Shown: in pieces, positions 49,701 to 55,849 of the stretch
Layout of the letters: every line of letters begins with the position of its first letter
How positions within the stretch are numbered: the first letter of the stretch is position 1
NCBI GenBank assembly: GCA_018697195.1
Contig: CM031864.1
Span: forward strand, 25,244,086-25,308,085
Direction: 5' to 3'
DNA from: Certhia americana
Taxonomy: Eukaryota > Chordata > Aves > Passeriformes > Certhiidae
DNA length: 64,000 nucleotides
Notes under the pieces: model-generated
What the model was told of the DNA's origin: nothing
Databases searched by the model: none
The model's input: only the letters and a program-made list of their open reading frames with translations
Program-made: the position numbers and the translations under genes

Positions 49701-50296
49701 ACTCTCACAGAGGCACGGCCACAATTAAACCAACTGAGTGGGGGATTTAGACTTACCTTTGATCACTTTCACCCCCAGCTCCACGCAAGCCCTGGCTGAA
49801 ACCTCCAAGGCGAGCTCCCAAGCGCTGCCGAGTTACAAGTTCACACAGCACACGGCTCGATCCCACACCAGAGCAGGGGCCGCGTGTCCCCAGCAGCCGG
49901 GTGAGCTGACCCACAACAGCCGCCAGGGTCCGGCACAGGCAGCTCCAACATGGGCTGGCAGCGATGCCACGCGTGCCCCGGAGTGCCCGGGGGCAGAGGG
50001 AGGGACAGGGGTCACCGTCCCGAAGCTCTGCGCCCGGTACACGCAAACCCCGGGGGCAGCGCACGCTCCCTGCCCAGCACGGCGGGGCCCGGCCCGCCGC
50101 CCTTCCCTCCCTCCTCCTGCCCTCCCTGCGCTCACCCCAGCCGCCGTTTCTCCTCCCTGCTCATGGCCCCGGCGCCCGGGGCGGCCGCCAGCACGGAGGA
50201 GGCGGAGAGCAGGCCAAGGGCCAGGAGCTTCCAGGGCCTCCTCCAGCGGGGTCCCCGCTCCCCGGCGCGGCAGCCCGGAGCTCCGCTGAGGGCCAT
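28294..50296 (-). CDS. EDEM3: EDEM3, ER degradation-enhancing alpha-mannosidase-like protein 3 (complete, 20 coding exons, 934 aa)
   Basis: Twenty exons join in phase to 2805 bases, 934 residues plus TGA; human is 932 as I recall. Residues 1 to about 42 contain a basic start and a hydrophobic run ([16 protein letters not shown]), an ER signal peptide. The GH47 domain spans about residues 50-510. It includes the FETNIR motif, whose Glu is residue 147, the catalytic acid known from EDEM3 mutants. A PA domain lies at about 655-795. A variable acidic, Ser/Pro-rich linker follows, and the protein ends in KDEL. The family trims alpha-1,2-mannose from misfolded glycoproteins in the ER lumen, marking them for ER-associated degradation. 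I chose the ATG at 50296 because it places the signal peptide right before MSREEK, as in mammals; the frame stays open further upstream but the extra sequence is low-complexity. No frameshift or stop was found. Exon coordinates are in the following entries. Confidence 0.97.
30172..30357 (-). CDS. EDEM3: EDEM3 coding exon 19 (PA domain)
   Basis: Residues 737-799, [20 protein letters not shown] to LLSDKAKDR; completes the PA domain. Acceptor CTGCCTAG, donor GTAAGG. Confidence 0.97.
30741..30906 (-). CDS. EDEM3: EDEM3 coding exon 18 (PA domain)
   Basis: Residues 682-737, [20 protein letters not shown] to GAIGGIVI. Contains the PA-domain core ([17 protein letters not shown]). Acceptor CCAAACAG, donor GTAAAT. 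Confidence 0.96.
31653..31847 (-). CDS. EDEM3: EDEM3 coding exon 17
   Basis: Residues 617-681, [20 protein letters not shown] to LSKHKAG; start of the PA-domain region. Acceptor TCTGTAG, donor GTATGT. The junction reads K-A-G-T-R, where I recall human K-E-T-R, so one residue longer. Confidence 0.94.
32341..32494 (-). CDS. EDEM3: EDEM3 coding exon 16
   Basis: Residues 565-616, [20 protein letters not shown] to LVQHAVQ. Acceptor TTTGGCAG, donor GTAAGA. Confidence 0.96.
33164..33318 (-). CDS. EDEM3: EDEM3 coding exon 15
   Basis: Residues 514-565, [20 protein letters not shown] to KSCPRGISR. Links GH47 to the PA-containing part. Acceptor CATTATAG, donor GTAAGA. Confidence 0.95.
35446..35611 (-). 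CDS. EDEM3: EDEM3 coding exon 14 (end of GH47)
   Basis: Residues 458-513, [17 protein letters not shown] to NQTISKKNI. The ETLKYLYLLF-like motif and the FTTEAH segment close the GH47 domain. Acceptor CCATAG, donor GTATGT. Confidence 0.96.
36126..36250 (-). CDS. EDEM3: EDEM3 coding exon 13
   Basis: Residues 417-458, [20 protein letters not shown] to TGSHEDR. Acceptor TTTCATAG, donor GTAAAG. Confidence 0.96.
36431..36514 (-). CDS. EDEM3: EDEM3 coding exon 12
   Basis: Residues 389-416, [20 protein letters not shown] to YFLYK; contains the [14 protein letters not shown]47 motif. Acceptor CATCCTCAG, donor GTACAG. Confidence 0.96.
37469..37552 (-). CDS. EDEM3: EDEM3 coding exon 11
   Basis: Residues 361-388, [20 protein letters not shown] to NFLPE; 84 bases, acceptor AATTTTAG, donor GTAAGG. 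Confidence 0.96.
38000..38141 (-). mobile_element. CR1 LINE fragment (antisense)
   Basis: TCATGGAATCCCAGAATGGT, TTAGGTTGGAAGGGTCCTTA and GCTATCCCAGGCTGCTCCAA, in an EDEM3 intron just downstream of exon 10. Confidence 0.85.
38260..38385 (-). CDS. EDEM3: EDEM3 coding exon 10
   Basis: Residues 319-360, [20 protein letters not shown] to LLAFFPGLQ. Acceptor TTGGCAG, donor GTAAGG. An antisense CR1 fragment lies about 120 bases downstream in the following intron. Confidence 0.96.
39669..39766 (-). CDS. EDEM3: EDEM3 coding exon 9
   Basis: Residues 286-318, [20 protein letters not shown] to ERFNT; the [10 protein letters not shown] motif is a GH47 hallmark. Acceptor GTTCCTAG, donor GTAAGT. Confidence 0.96.
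40294..40399 (-). CDS. EDEM3: EDEM3 coding exon 8
   Basis: Residues 251-286, [20 protein letters not shown] to HTGDWVRK. Acceptor TTGTTGCAG, donor GTGGGG. Confidence 0.96.
40793..40927 (-). CDS. EDEM3: EDEM3 coding exon 7
   Basis: Residues 206-250, [15 protein letters not shown] through [10 protein letters not shown], including the [12 protein letters not shown] segment typical of GH47 proteins. Acceptor CTCTAG; the donor is GTTTGC, weaker than the others, but the frame and the homology both end exactly there. Confidence 0.95.
41415..41568 (-). CDS. EDEM3: EDEM3 coding exon 6
   Basis: Residues 154-205, [19 protein letters not shown] through [13 protein letters not shown]47 core with an NTT sequon. 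Acceptor GTGTTTAG, donor GTAAGT, ends in phase 0. Confidence 0.97.
41838..41880 (+). mobile_element. Short CR1 3' end (sense)
   Basis: CAGAGGTCCCTTCCAAGCTG then AAATAATTTATGA resembles the last 40 bases of CR1. Too short for certainty. EDEM3 intron. Confidence 0.4.
42191..42303 (-). CDS. EDEM3: EDEM3 coding exon 5 (catalytic FETNIR)
   Basis: Residues 117-154, [12 protein letters not shown] to FETNIRVLG. Carries the catalytic glutamate (residue 147 of this model) and a possible N-glycosylation site NKT at 119. Acceptor TTCCAG, donor GTGAGT. Confidence 0.97.
42751..42790 (-). CDS. EDEM3: EDEM3 coding exon 4 (40 bases)
   Basis: Residues 103-116, [13 protein letters not shown]. Forty bases between TTTCATAG and GTAAGT; too short to see as an open frame, found by requiring this conserved GH47 motif. 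Confidence 0.95.
43283..43419 (+). mobile_element. CR1 LINE fragment (sense)
   Basis: GTCCAAGGCCAGGCTGGACA, CTGGGATAGTGGAAGGTGTC and GGGCCCTTCCAACCCAAGCC, ending GGGATTCTGTGATT. EDEM3 intron. Confidence 0.87.
45136..45236 (-). CDS. EDEM3: EDEM3 coding exon 3
   Basis: Residues 70-103, [20 protein letters not shown] onward to DDALGK. Includes the conserved LTCRGR cysteine. Acceptor CCCAACAG, donor GTTAGT. Essentially identical to human as remembered. Confidence 0.96.
45237..48350. other. EDEM3 intron 2 (3.1 kb)
   Basis: Largest EDEM3 intron after the long 42.8-45.1 kb one. Contains the 415-bp CR1 fragment near exon 3 and otherwise AT-rich DNA with no gene or repeat that I recognise. Confidence 0.75.
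45341..45757 (-). mobile_element. CR1 LINE fragment (antisense, ~415 bp)
   Basis: CCTCTCTGGGCACCCTGTGC, TTCTTCAGGCTGAACAGCCC and GGCCCTCCACTGGACTCTGC in the reverse-complement CR1 order. It lies about 105 bases from EDEM3 exon 3. Confidence 0.85.
48351..48396 (-). CDS. EDEM3: EDEM3 coding exon 2
   Basis: Residues 54-69, reading [15 protein letters not shown]; 46 bases between a TTTTTTTAG acceptor and GTAAGT. Start of the GH47 domain; Ser replaces the Gly I recall in human (AYGNYM). Confidence 0.95.
48397..50135. other. EDEM3 intron 1
   Basis: 1.7 kb between exons 1 and 2. AT-rich in its distal two-thirds with one short CR1 end, becoming CpG-rich toward exon 1 from about 49.9 kb. No further coding exon was seen. 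Confidence 0.8.
49312..49373 (+). mobile_element. Short CR1 3' end (sense)
   Basis: GGACTTGATGATCTTGGGGA then CCTTTTCCAAGCTTAACAAC and CTCTGTGA: terminal CR1 3' end in EDEM3 intron 1. Confidence 0.6.
50136..50296 (-). CDS. EDEM3: EDEM3 coding exon 1 (start, signal peptide)
   Basis: Residues 1-54. Begins [10 protein letters not shown], has a hydrophobic segment about residues 24-40, then MSREEKRRL. Ends with two bases of a Gly codon before GTGAGC. The exon sits in a CpG-rich region. The first 40 residues differ from mammals while MSREEK onward is conserved, as expected for a signal peptide. Confidence 0.93.
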
Positions 50297-50427
50297 GGCG
50301 GCCGGCCGGGTGCCCGCTAGTCCCGCCGCGGGCCCATGGCCGCTCCCGGGGCAGGAAGGGCCCGGCCCGGCCCCTCCGCGCGCGCCCGCGGGGGCGTAGC
50401 CAAGGAAACGGCCTCGCGCCGCCGCCG

Positions 50428-50434
50428 CTTCCGG
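50428..50434 (-). promoter_or_regulatory. ETS/GABPA-like site CCGGAAG
   Basis: Reads GCCGGAAGCGG on the gene strand about 130 bases upstream of the EDEM3 ATG, close to where the start of transcription is expected. Confidence 0.4.
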
Positions 50435-50463
50435 CACCGCCCCCCCGAGCGCGCGCCGCCGGG

Positions 50464-50468
50464 CCAAT
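50464..50468 (+). promoter_or_regulatory. CCAAT box (inverted relative to EDEM3)
   Basis: GGGCCAATGG on the plus strand, so ATTGG on the gene strand, about 170 bases upstream of the ATG. Typical NF-Y context in a TATA-less promoter. Confidence 0.45.
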
Positions 50469-50491
50469 GGGAGAGCGCGGCGCGGGGGGGT

Positions 50492-50497
50492 CACGTG
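50492..50497. promoter_or_regulatory. CACGTG E-box in EDEM3 promoter
   Basis: Palindromic E-box within GGTCACGTGCG, 23 bases from the CCAAT motif at 50464-50468. Candidate for bHLH factors such as USF/MYC/TFE family; a motif match only. Confidence 0.4.
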
Positions 50498-50526
50498 CGC
50501 CGGCAGGGAACGCCGAATGAAAGGGT

Positions 50527-50534
50527 CGACGTGG
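50527..50534 (+). promoter_or_regulatory. UPRE-like ACGT-core site CGACGTGG
   Basis: Differs at one base from the unfolded-protein response element TGACGTGG bound by XBP1/ATF6, about 230 bases upstream of the EDEM3 ATG. EDEM family genes are known unfolded-protein-response targets, which makes the match worth noting, but an 8-base match is weak evidence. Confidence 0.3.
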
Positions 50535-50547
50535 ACAAAGGGAGGGA

Positions 50548-50605
50548 ACTACAGCTCCCGGCGTGCCCCGCGCACCGCCCGCATGCGGCTCTCGGCGTGC
50601 CCCGC
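50548..50605 (+). promoter_or_regulatory. ZNF143-like (SBS) element plus a second partial copy
   Basis: ACTACAGCTCCCGGCGTGC at 50548-50566 resembles the known ZNF143/SBS consensus (ACTACAnnTCCCAnnnTGC). The core CTCCCGGCGTGCCCCGC (50555-50571) recurs as CTCTCGGCGTGCCCCGC at 50589-50605, 16 of 17 bases identical. Sites of this type are common just upstream of housekeeping transcription starts. Binding is an inference. Confidence 0.6.
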
Positions 50606-50720
50606 CCTCCCCAAGGGTCTGCCTGCAGCGGCCCCGAGCGCGGAGCGTGCCGGGAAGTCACGGAGCGGCTCCGCACCGACGGGCCGTGCAGATCAGCTCA
50701 TCGTGGGCAGGAACGGGATT

Positions 50721-50908
50721 AGAGCCCTGTCCAGCCTGGCCTTGCACGCTCCCAGGGATCCGGGGGCAGCCACGCTTCTCTGGGTACCCTGTGCCAGGGC
50801 TTCACCACCCTCTCTGCGAAGAACTTCTTCCCAAATACCCAATCTAACGCTCGGTTTGAAGCCGTTCCCCCTCACGCTGTCACACCGTGCTCCCGTAAAA
50901 ACTTCCCT
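50721..50908 (-). mobile_element. CR1 LINE fragment (antisense) between NIBAN1 and EDEM3
   Basis: CCTGTCCAGCCTGGCCTTGC, CTTCTCTGGGTACCCTGTGC and TTCTTCCCAAATACCCAATC. It occupies most of the short gap between the EDEM3 promoter and the NIBAN1 poly(A) signal. Confidence 0.8.
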
Positions 50909-51056
50909 CCCCGTGTTGCCCGCAGGCTCCCCTCGAGCGGCGGAAGGAAACACCTCCGTCACTCCCAGCCGCGTGAGGAACATTTCTTTAATAAAATGCC
51001 CCAAGTTATCACCCACTCACAAAAGCAGCCTCCCAGCAATGGAAGGGAATAGCGTC

Positions 51057-51062
51057 TTTATT
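51057..51062 (-). promoter_or_regulatory. NIBAN1: Distal poly(A) signal AATAAA, NIBAN1
   Basis: Plus-strand TTTATT, gene-strand AATAAA, followed downstream by a GT-rich stretch (TTTTGTGAGTGGGTG). It is the last such signal before the EDEM3 promoter. Confidence 0.55.
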
Positions 51063-51400
51063 TCCATGACAAGCGTCTGTACAAAGTTCCAAGCAAGTAC
51101 AATGCGTTTCATGTCCTGACCTTGAACAGTGTAAAACCCCCTGGCAGCCCGCAGCCCAGCCCCCGATTGAGCACGGTGCCCGGTTTGTGAAGGCAGCCGC
51201 AGGAACGCAACAAAAACAACGGAACGGGGGCATTATTACAATTCCTGATCGGTGGTCCCACAAAACCTCGCAGATTGCTTAGCTCTTCTAACCAACCGTG
51301 GCAAAGACCACAAAAGCACTACTTTATCCATTTGCAAACAGGCAGAAAATGCCCAAAACCAAGACAAAAGTCCTTGGCCTTGAGGAACTGCAATTTAAAA

Positions 51401-51547
51401 TGCAGTGACAGAGCAGTTAATCCAGTTACTCAACAAGGTTCCTTCCCCACACAGTAATATTTGCCTGTTCCTCTAGTGTCAATTTTCTGTTAGTATTAAA
51501 GAATATTTTGATAGGATTAAAAGACTTTGCACAGTTTGCTGAAGTTA
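51401..51547. repeat. 147-bp direct repeat, copy 1 (NIBAN1 3' UTR)
   Basis: Begins TGCAGTGACAGAGCAG and ends GCTGAAGTTA. Aligns without gaps to 52178-52324 with two mismatches (at 51473 and 51516, by my reading). The similarity extends weakly about 18 bases upstream through AGGAACTGCA. Confidence 0.95.
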
Positions 51548-51693
51548 TGTACAGGCTGAATCTTCCCCATCCTTACCCATCTCACTGGTGAATAACATCT
51601 GAGCATCTGCATTCAGCAACGCAACTCACATCACAGGAAAATATTTCCCAGATCTAGGCCTGCCACAGAAATAACTCCAAAACTATTATTATG

Positions 51694-51743
51694 GGAATAC
51701 TAATGCAAAATGCTCTCTGGAATACTAATGCAAAATGCTCTCT
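51694..51743. repeat. Perfect 25-bp tandem duplication
   Basis: Two back-to-back identical 25-base units beginning GGAATACTAATGC and ending GCTCTCT, between the two copies of the 147-bp repeat. Confidence 0.95.
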
Positions 51744-52177
51744 GTACAGATCTAATTCATATTAGAATGAATTTGTTATCTTTTTCAGGAGTCTTTTTTC
51801 CTGCCATATTGTCTTTCATACAAAAAAAACTACTAAACCCCCATCATCTTAGCTTAAAAAAGCTGCTTGCTGCTGCTTAACTCTAGAGGACTTCATAAAT
51901 TTGAAGTCACTTAACACTCAGTACCAATTAAAAATAGTTAATGATTTGTAAAAGTGAAGCAGCTGACAGTGAAATAACCAATGAGTTGTAAAAAAAAAAA
52001 AAAAAAGAAAAAAAAAAAAAGGCTGGCAATGGTTTGTATGTTTACAAATTAGCATTTTTACACGAAATACAAGGAGGAAACGACTCAAAGTACTTCTGCT
52101 AGGAAAACATCTGTGACCTTCATTTTTCCATACCACAGTACGACTTCTAGAATAAATAGGAACTGCATTTATTTTAT

Positions 52178-52324
52178 TGCAGTGACAGAGCAGTTAATCC
52201 AGTTACTCAACAAGGTTCCTTCCCCACACAGTAATATTTGCCTGTTCTTCTAGTGTCAATTTTCTGTTAGTATTAAAGAATATTTTGATAGCATTAAAAG
52301 ACTTTGCACAGTTTGCTGAAGTTA
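52178..52324. repeat. 147-bp direct repeat, copy 2 (NIBAN1 3' UTR)
   Basis: Second copy, 777 bases to the right of the first, same orientation. It starts right beside two overlapping gene-strand AATAAA signals at 52168-52178. Confidence 0.95.
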
Positions 52325-53691
52325 AATGCTAACACATATTATGCTCCCAGGACTTTGTAATTTCTTCCTGTGTCTTTATGGGCATAAATCCTGCAGTCCT
52401 CGCTGCAATTATAATTAATCTTTGCTGAACTGTACTGTATTACATTCAGAAACAGGCTCAAAACACTGCGCCAGAATTTCAAGGTGCCTTCAAATGACCT
52501 CTAAAGTGAGGTCTTGCATTTGAAAGGCCAATTTACTAAAATACTGGGTTTCACCTCCAAGCTTTTTTGTGCAAACTGAGATGCAAAGAACACATTTAAG
52601 CAACTCTGTGTCAAGATCACGGCTTGATACAGATCATGTGGATGAAAGCAACTGCCTCATTTTAATAACTGCTTTCGTAATGTGATTCTGCCCTCCAGAA
52701 TCTAAGCACATGTAAGACAACCTCTGGCTGCCTGTCACTTCAGTTAACGTCTGCATTAGAGATTATATGCAATGATTACAATATTTCACAACTGTTGCCA
52801 CTTATTACATGATTTCCACACCTAAAAAGGTCTACAGACTTGAGTAACTCAGTGGGAATGGGAATAGCAGGATTCAATATTCTGTATGAAATAGCTGTGA
52901 GTGAATCTATTTTATGGTGGGATTTAAACTAGAGAAATGCTCCCTAATGGTTATAGTTATTGTAAACATTCTCTTCTCTCCCTCCCATAAAACAAAACAA
53001 AACAAAATAGCCATAAAGTGCTCTGGAAGGCTAAATAACCCCGAAGTGCAGAGTGGGACTGAGAAACCAGCTCCCATACTTTCCCCTTTTTAAATATAAT
53101 AATAAGAGAAAAAAAAAATCAGAATATTTGGCTGTCTTTGATATCTGCCAAAACTTTAAAACAAGTAAGTAATCATTTTGCACATTTCGCACAGTGTGGC
53201 TTTTTAGTAATATACTAAGTCAACTATTTGGTTCTGTTTACTACTAAAAAATGGTTTTATTTCCTGTGTACTGCATGCAAATACTAAAAGCATCCTCGAG
53301 TATGTATGTACCAACCACCAGAATCAGAACAGTACTTGTCAAAACCATGCATTTAAAAATCAGGAGGATCCCTACGAACAGCTAAGTTGATAAAATAAGT
53401 TGATGACAGTTCAGTGGTCCCATTTTCAGACCTTTTCTCTAGCTATAAAAGGGAGCAGATTTGAGCAGAAGGGAGCAGAAGTGACAGATGAGGCTCCTCA
53501 GCAGGAATCTGGTTTTAACCAAAAGGAAATCCATCACCCATCCCGCAGGAAGGGATTCGTGGGAAACCTGCAGGAGCTGGGGACACCACAACAAAGCGCA
53601 TTTCCTCCAGCCCCGGCCTGAGTGAGTATTCACAACTGAACAGGGACTACTGCAGTAATAGGTTCTGCAGGGCTGGGCTGAAAGCTGCTTT

Positions 53692-55373
53692 TTACTCCTC
53701 GGAGATCTGCTGTGCAGATCCACCTTCTCGGTGTTCTTCTGGGAGAATGGCTTTTCCTGCTGTGTTTTGAACTCCTGCATGTGCAGCTGAGTGATCTCCC
53801 GGCTCTCGCCCCTCAGGCTCGGTGTCAGCCGGGCGCTCTGCCCTGGGCTGCTCCCGGCTCTGCTGTGGCACCTCCGAGACCGCCTCCTGCACTCCTGGGC
53901 CCGGGTTTGCTCTGTCCAGGATGGGCACATCCCCCGTGGCTGCATCTGCAGCAGGGCTCCCAAAGGATCTCTGTGTCCCAGCCTCCCCCGTGACAGCGTG
54001 GTTGTCCCCTGTTCCTTCCTCCCCATACGGCCGTATGTCTTCCACCTCATTTCCCGTGTGTTCCCCCGGCTGCAGCCTCTCCCCTCCTGCACCCTCGTCC
54101 CACACGCTTGGTTTGCTCTCCTCCTCTGCCTTCGCCTCCGGAGGCGGAGCCGAGCTCTCCACCAGCCACGGCGCTTGTGCCCCCCTGGGTACGCTCTCTA
54201 CTCTCGTACCATCTGTTCCCAGGATGGCCGAGGACGGTCGCTCCTCCTTGAACTCCACACATTCTGCTGCATCTTCACTCCTCAACCTCTGGCTCACCTG
54301 AATTTCTGCCACAGCCACTTCGCTCAACTCGTAGTTCCCATTATGGTGCTCTTGCAACTTCAGCAGCTCGCCCTCACAGACCTCCTTTATGTTCTCAGCT
54401 GGAGTATCTGCTGGGATCTCAACTGTCATCATCAGCAAACTCCTTATCTCATTCACATCATCGGGGGATTTACAACTCTTTTCTTCTGACTGGCTTTCTT
54501 TTTCAGGACTATCCCCAAACCCTGCTTTCCCCATCTTTTCATCCTGGGAAACAATCTTTGTCTCAGTACTCTCACCACTTTCTTTTCTACTATCTCCTTC
54601 GAACCCTGTTCCTACTGCATTTTCACTCTGAGATAATTTCTCCATAATAATTTCATTTTCTACCTTGCTTTTCTTTATCACACTCCCTAAAGTCTCTGTA
54701 TCTGTAACACTCTTAGGTGGGAAAGTGAGCTGTATGTCAGAAACCTTTTCCTGTGCTGTGCTTGCTTTCTCAGTGCTGCTGACTGACACAGCAGCCATTA
54801 CTGTTTGACTCTCTGAGGTCACCACTTCCTCTGCTGCTCCTTCAGGTACCTTAAGTTCTTTTTTAGGGCTGGCTCCAAAATTTTTTACTGCAGTGTCAGT
54901 CCCAGAAGCTACATTTTCCTCCACAGCTTTTTGTTGTGCCTTGAGTTCTTTCTCAGTGCTCACCACACACTCTGATTCATCCCCCAATGCGCTTGTTTCT
55001 TCTGCAACTCCTTGTTTAGTGTGGCCAGCCGAAGGGGACTCCTGTTTGTCACCCATGTCTGTAACAGCCACTGCTTCCCTCCTGCTGGCCTGATCACCTG
55101 CACTAACAGAGGTGCCTGTCTCTTTGTCTGATGACTTGCCCTCATCAGCATCCTTCTGCCACACAATTTTCCCTGTCACAAAGAGCGTTTCGTCCCCATG
55201 GCTGTCGGTGTCCGACCCCTCAGCTCGGGCAGCCAGGGGTGCCTTGGAGGGGGTTCCCTGTGCTGATCCCACGGGGGTCCTCAGCTCCGTCAGGCTGGAC
55301 ACGCTCTCACAGGGCACGTTCAGGTTATCCTCAAACAGGTTGTGCTTCCTCAGAACAGCAGCTTCGTTGATCA
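53692..55373 (-). CDS. NIBAN1: NIBAN1 terminal coding exon (long acidic tail)
   Basis: 559 residues then TAA. Starts INEAAVLRKHNLFEDNLNVP and the ESVSSLTEL segment, both shared with mammals. It then becomes rich in E, K, S, T and P, with no predicted fold. Weak internal similarity exists around KELKAQQKAVEENV and KELKVPEGAAEEVV. The C-terminus is QQISEE; human ends SEE. The tail appears clearly longer than the human one as I recall it. Acceptor TACTCAG. Confidence 0.95.
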
Positions 55374-55806
55374 CTGAGTAAAACAGAAACACCAAACTGC
55401 TTTGGGAAGGCTGACAGAGGCACAGGGAAGAACATACAGTGCTTTCCCAAGTTTATGTTGTACACTTTGATATTAAAGACAACACTAATGTTCATTTTCA
55501 GCTTCCTTTTAGTTCATATTTTTTTTCTGGGGATGGGGATTTTATTTTTTGAATAATGGCACTTTAGAATTCACCTAAGCATTTCAGAAACAAGGAACCC
55601 ACAATGCACAAGGGTAATGCTTCAGTGCAGAAGGATTTACATTGACTATGCCAATAAAAGTGTGCTGGTTACAATTATTATACTGCTGTTTTGGAACAGG
55701 AGTGCCTATGGTCTGTGAAAACATCCTGTGCAGTACATCTGCTTGTCTTTTATCCAGGGTGTAGACAGACAGGCACATATAGAGAGATACAAGTATTTTT
55801 TAAGTA

Positions 55807-55849
<43 letters not shown>

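Larger units (their letters stand above)
49920..50720. promoter_or_regulatory. EDEM3: CpG island / TATA-less promoter of EDEM3
   Basis: A GC- and CpG-rich block covers exon 1 and about 400 bases upstream; the surrounding DNA is AT-rich. Upstream of the ATG I see, in transcription order, ZNF143-like, ACGT-core, CACGTG, inverted CCAAT and ETS motifs. No TATA box was noticed. The boundaries were estimated by eye. Confidence 0.8.
51040..53691 (-). other. NIBAN1: NIBAN1 3' UTR
   Basis: About 2.65 kb from the TAA to just past AATAAA at 51057-51062. It includes a 147-bp direct duplication, a 25-bp tandem duplication and an A-rich tract (about 51990-52020). Further gene-strand AATAAA hexamers at 52168-52173, 52173-52178 and 53256-53261 suggest shorter isoforms. 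The end is inferred. Confidence 0.65.

Noticed and set aside
49738..50399. Plus-strand open frames of 118-183 codons over EDEM3 exon 1
   Set aside because: Shadow of the CpG island: Pro/Arg/Ala-rich, no splice or homology support, antisense to a real exon.
50464..50497. Canonical ER stress response element (CCAAT-N9-CCACG) in the EDEM3 promoter
   Set aside because: The CCAAT and the CACGTG are 23 bases apart and the second half is not CCACG.
53439..54489. Long open frames overlapping the NIBAN1 last exon in other frames (217 and 232 codons)
   Set aside because: They run antisense or out of frame through a GC-rich coding exon; the NIBAN1 frame is the one with homology and in-phase splicing.
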